Source: Iris pallida
Taxonomy: Eukaryota > Streptophyta > Magnoliopsida > Asparagales > Iridaceae
DNA: 64,000 bases
Assembly (NCBI GenBank): GCA_029216955.1
Contig: JANAVB010004169.1
Location: 54,120 to 118,119 of the forward strand
Direction of reading: 5' to 3'
The notes below the pieces were generated by a model, which searched no databases, was not told the DNA's origin, and saw nothing but the letters and a program-made list of their open reading frames with translations. A program made the translations under genes and the position numbers. Numbering within the stretch: position 1 is the stretch's first letter; every line of letters begins with the position of its first letter. Shown in pieces: positions 60,773 to 64,000 of the stretch.

Positions 60773-63623
60773 CAACAATCTGAAAGGCTATTTCATAGGT
60801 AATGGTACAATTGGTTATCCTCCTTCTCCCATTATTAAAGATGTCTGTTTAGTGACCGAGTTAAAGTATAACCTGCTCAGCATTAGTCATCTAGCTGATC
60901 ATGGATATAATATATATTCGGTAAAACTAAATGCTTTATCATGATAGGTCATCTGGAGACATCGCTTTCGAAGGGATAAGAGAAGATAACATATATATTT
61001 TATCTATCTAGAGATACTAATAGTGCAGGTAGATGCATTTACGCCCACAAAGATGAAAGGCTATTATGACATCAGCATCTTGGTCATGCTAACATAGACA
61101 CTATATCAAGGCTATCTACCAAGAAGCTAGTAAGAGGATTGCATGAAGTCACATTCAAAAAGGACAAAGTATATGCCGAATGTGAAAAGAATAAGGTTAC
61201 CAAATCTTATTTTAAATACATCAACACTGTAATTACCACTCGACCTTTGCAATTACTCTATTTGGATATTTATTTGGTCCTAGTAGAGTAGCCAGTCTTG
61301 GCGGAAAACTCTATGCTTTCTTTATTGTTGATGACTTTTTAAGATTCACTTGGGTTTTCTTTCTTAGAAATAAAAGTGATACCATTTCAGTTTTCAAAGT
61401 TTTTGCTAAAAAGGTCCAAAACAAAAAAGGCTAATGATACTCGTATTCGAAGTGATCATGGTGGCGAATTCGAAAATTTTGATTTTGAAAAGTTTTGGGA
61501 TTTAAATGGCTTTAATCATGAGTTTTCTTGTCCTATAACTCCTCAATAAAATGGTGTTGTGGAGCGGAAGAATAGGATTCTTGGCGATATGGCTAGTCAT
61601 GCTGAATTAATTTTCTCTTCCAAAATTTTTGGGCAGAAGCTGTCAGCACAACATGCCATGTTTTGAATAGGGTTTTGGTTCGACCTTTTCGAAGAAAACA
61701 CCCAATAAGCTTTGGTTTGGTAGAACTCCAAATGTTTTTTACTTTCGAGTGTTTGGCTGTCGCTGCTTTATCCTGAATACCAAATACAACTTAGGCAAGT
61801 TTGATGCCAAAGCTGACGAAGGTATTCTTCTTGGTTATGCTGCCAAGAGTAAGGGATATAGAGTGTTCAACAAACGCTCCATGATTGTTGAAGAGCCAAC
61901 TAACCTAACTTTTGATGAGGACAATAGTACAACTATCATTTCTGATGACGATGAACCATCAACTATACTCCTGTGGATATACCACCCGAAACCAGTTCTC
62001 TGGAGAGCTTACCCAAGAAGTTCTAATTGAAACCTTCACATCCAAAAAACTTAGTAGGTGAGGTATCGCAAGGGATAACTACTCGATCTTCTTTAAGAGA
62101 TTCTATTGCTAGCACTGCTTTTATTTCTCAAATTGAACCTAAAAATATTTTAGAAGCTTTTAACGATGTTTTGGATATCTGCAATGCAAGAAAATCAACC
62201 AATTTGAACGAAATCAGGTTTGGGAACTTGTTCCTAGACCTGCTGATCATTCAATCATTGGTACTAAATGGGTTTTTCGCAACAAAGTTAATGAGGATGG
62301 TTCGGTCACTCGTAATAAGGCTCGTCTCGTAGCTCAAGGATACAACCAAAAGGAGGGTATCAACTACGATAAGACGTATGCTCCTGTTGTACGACTTGAA
62401 TCTATTCAGATGCTTTGTGCCTTCGCAAATTTCCAAAACTTTAAACTTTTTCAAATGGATGTAAAAAGTGCTTTTCTAAATAGTTTTATTAAAGAAGAGA
62501 TTTTTGTCAAGCAACTCACTGGTTTTAAAAAACATAAATTTCTCGATCATGTTTTTAAACTTAAGAAAGCTCTTTATGGCCTCAAACAAGCTCCTCGAGC
62601 TTGGTATGAACGTCTTAGTACTTTCTTACTTGTAAATATTTTTAAAAGGAAAAATACTACACTTTTTATAAAATCCCTTGATGACATTTTGTTAGTACAA
62701 ATCTATGTAGATGATATATTTGGGTCTACTAATGAGGATCTATGCAAAGATTTTGCCAAGTGCATACAAAACGAGTTTGAGATGAGCATAATGGGGGAGC
62801 TCAACTACTTCCTTGGATTGAAATCAAACAATACTCGCATGGCGTCTTCATTAGTCAGTCGAAGTATACAAAAGACATGCTAGAAAAGTTTGAGCTTGAT
62901 AACATCAAACCTATCAGCACTCTTATGGCTACTACAACAAAGCTGGAACCTGATGAAAGTGGTAAACCGGTCGATCAACGTAAGTATCAAGGTATGATTG
63001 GTAGTCTATTGTATTTAACTGCTAGTCGTCCCGATATTATGTTTAGCGTTTGCTTATGTGCTAGATATCAAGCTAATCCTAAAGAATCACACATGACCGC
63101 TGTTAAGGGTATCTTTAGATATCTTAAAAGAACGATTATGGTAGGCTTGTGGTATCCCAAAACCACTTCCTTTGACTTAATCAGATATTTCGATGCTGAT
63201 TTTGCGGGATACAAAGTCGATTGTAAGAGTACCAGCGGCACATGTTATTTGTTAGAAAATACTTTAGTCTCAAGGTTTAGCAAGAAGCAGAATTCTGTTG
63301 CACTATCCATAGCAGAAGCTGAGTACATCGCAGCTGGTCATTGTTGTGCATAGATTTTGTGGATGAAGCAAACTCTTGAAGACTATAACTTACTATTCAA
63401 GCACATACCTATTTTATGTGATAACACTAGTGCAATAAATTTGACCAAGAACCCAGTATGTCACTCATGCATAAAGCATATAGAAATTAGACATCATCTC
63501 TTGCATGATCATCAACAACATGGCACTATTAACTTAGAATTCATTGACACTGAACATCAACTAGCAGATTTCTTTACAAAACCACTAGCCGAAGAGCAGT
63601 TCATTTTTTTCTTTGAGAATTAG
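60773..63623 (+). pseudogene. pol: pol of copy IV (partial protease, integrase, RT, RNase H), plus strand, broken
   Basis: It begins in the middle of the protease domain at NNLKGYFIG; the active-site motif is missing. The integrase zinc finger reads LGHAN...YAEC (first Cys replaced by Tyr). The core has IRSDHGGEF. NGVVERKN is preceded by a CAA-to-TAA stop near 61546. RT shows the LKKALYGLKQAPRAWY segment, and YVDD at 62704-62715 is followed by a one-residue deletion. RNase H has the AEAEYIA motif, a TAG stop at about 63351-63353 and the end LADFFTKPLAEEQF. Numerous frameshifts lie between 60900 and 61750 and near 62030, 62200 and 62870. Confidence 0.92.
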
Positions 63624-63629
63624 GAATTT

Positions 63630-64000
63630 TGGATGAAATTATCATAAAATAAGTTGTACCTGCATAAAGAACGGTTATAACGTACATCATTCATAGTAAC
63701 ATTGCTTTGGATACAAGCCGAAAGGGCCCTTCTGACAACAAGGCGTAAAAGCTTAAGCGATACGGTGCACTAGTCTTCGAACTACAGCTAGCTGGGATCC
63801 AGCCCTACAGCTAACCTAAAGTAGTTTCACTGTGATGATCATCGTTTAACAATATTTATTATAAGGCTACACTATTTTTATGGCTTAACATTCAATATTT
63901 CAAATTCAAGAATTTTCTATCAAAACTTTTTTTTAAAACCCTTTTCTGTGTTCTGGAGCCAGAGCCACAATACTCGGGCCGAACTCTGTCCTACACAAAG
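63630..64000 (+). other. Spacer downstream of pol in copy IV
   Basis: It resembles the pol-to-additional-ORF spacer of copies II and III (a CTACAGCTAACCTAAA-like segment near 63806). At 63937-63950 it reaches a CGGGCCGAACTCTG motif, the start of the motif cluster that precedes the additional ORF in those copies. The window ends there. Confidence 0.55.

Larger units (their letters stand above)
59510..64000. mobile_element. Sirevirus-type copia element, copy IV, internally inverted, runs off the window
   Basis: At the left is an LTR in minus orientation with its polypurine-side region (59510 to about 60765). From about 60773 the pol region runs on the plus strand. The protein motifs are of the same group as copies I-III, but the nucleotide sequence is more distant, so this is a sister family. 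If it is an inversion inside one element, the breakpoints lie in the 3' UTR and in the protease domain. The right end is not in the window. Confidence 0.8.

Overview
This window looks like retrotransposon-packed nuclear DNA from a flowering plant. I recognise no host protein-coding gene, tRNA or rRNA. The plant origin follows from the elements: Ty1/copia elements of the Sirevirus type (initiator-Met primer site, LTR ends rich in CACCCCC-type sequence, several polypurine tracts, two-knuckle Gag), Ty3/gypsy-type LTRs of 2.8-4 kb with the plant-typical 'TTTCGAGGACGAAATTCTT' segment before the 3' LTR, and a plant LINE reverse-transcriptase fragment. Species cannot be named.

Layout. 1-3505: GC-richer noncoding DNA with three minisatellites and many ATGCGC words, probably LTR/UTR of an unidentified retroelement. 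3505-10853: Sirevirus copy I (minus strand), 3' end lost, with a solo LTR of another Sirevirus family inside gag (6809-8382, TSD GTCTC). 10854-14555: remains of a minus-strand gypsy element (3' LTR, polypurine tract, broken gag). 14556-15964: a plus-strand LTR. 16113-41778: one gypsy-type insertion flanked by TATTC and built as LTR-internal-LTR-internal-LTR, with no visible pol. Its middle LTR is split by full-length Sirevirus copy II (21113-30564, TSD GATTT), and its second internal region holds a gypsy insertion with only one LTR (32218-36282, TSD GTTAG/ATTAA). 41896-45571: a 3.7 kb solo LTR (TSD AAAGT). 46765-56273: full-length Sirevirus copy III (TSD TTATA). About 57870-59114: second copy of the gypsy LTR seen at 10854. 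59115-59509: LINE fragment. 59510-64000: Sirevirus copy IV, whose inner part is inverted relative to its LTR and which runs off the window.

Within copies II and III the order (minus strand) is 5' LTR, PBS, gag, pol (protease, integrase, RT, RNase H), a spacer, an additional ORF of about 410-425 codons, a 3' UTR with three polypurine tracts, and the 3' LTR. All coding regions carry frameshifts or stops, so no copy here can move on its own. The points most worth a second look are: the additional ORF and the promoter-like segment in front of it, which shares its short repeat with the LTR U3; an identical 23-nt out-of-frame gag/pol overlap in three copies; the three-LTR gypsy array; the one-LTR insertion that starts at the presumed primer-binding region; and an array of perfect 13-bp palindromes upstream of the TATA box of the solo LTR.
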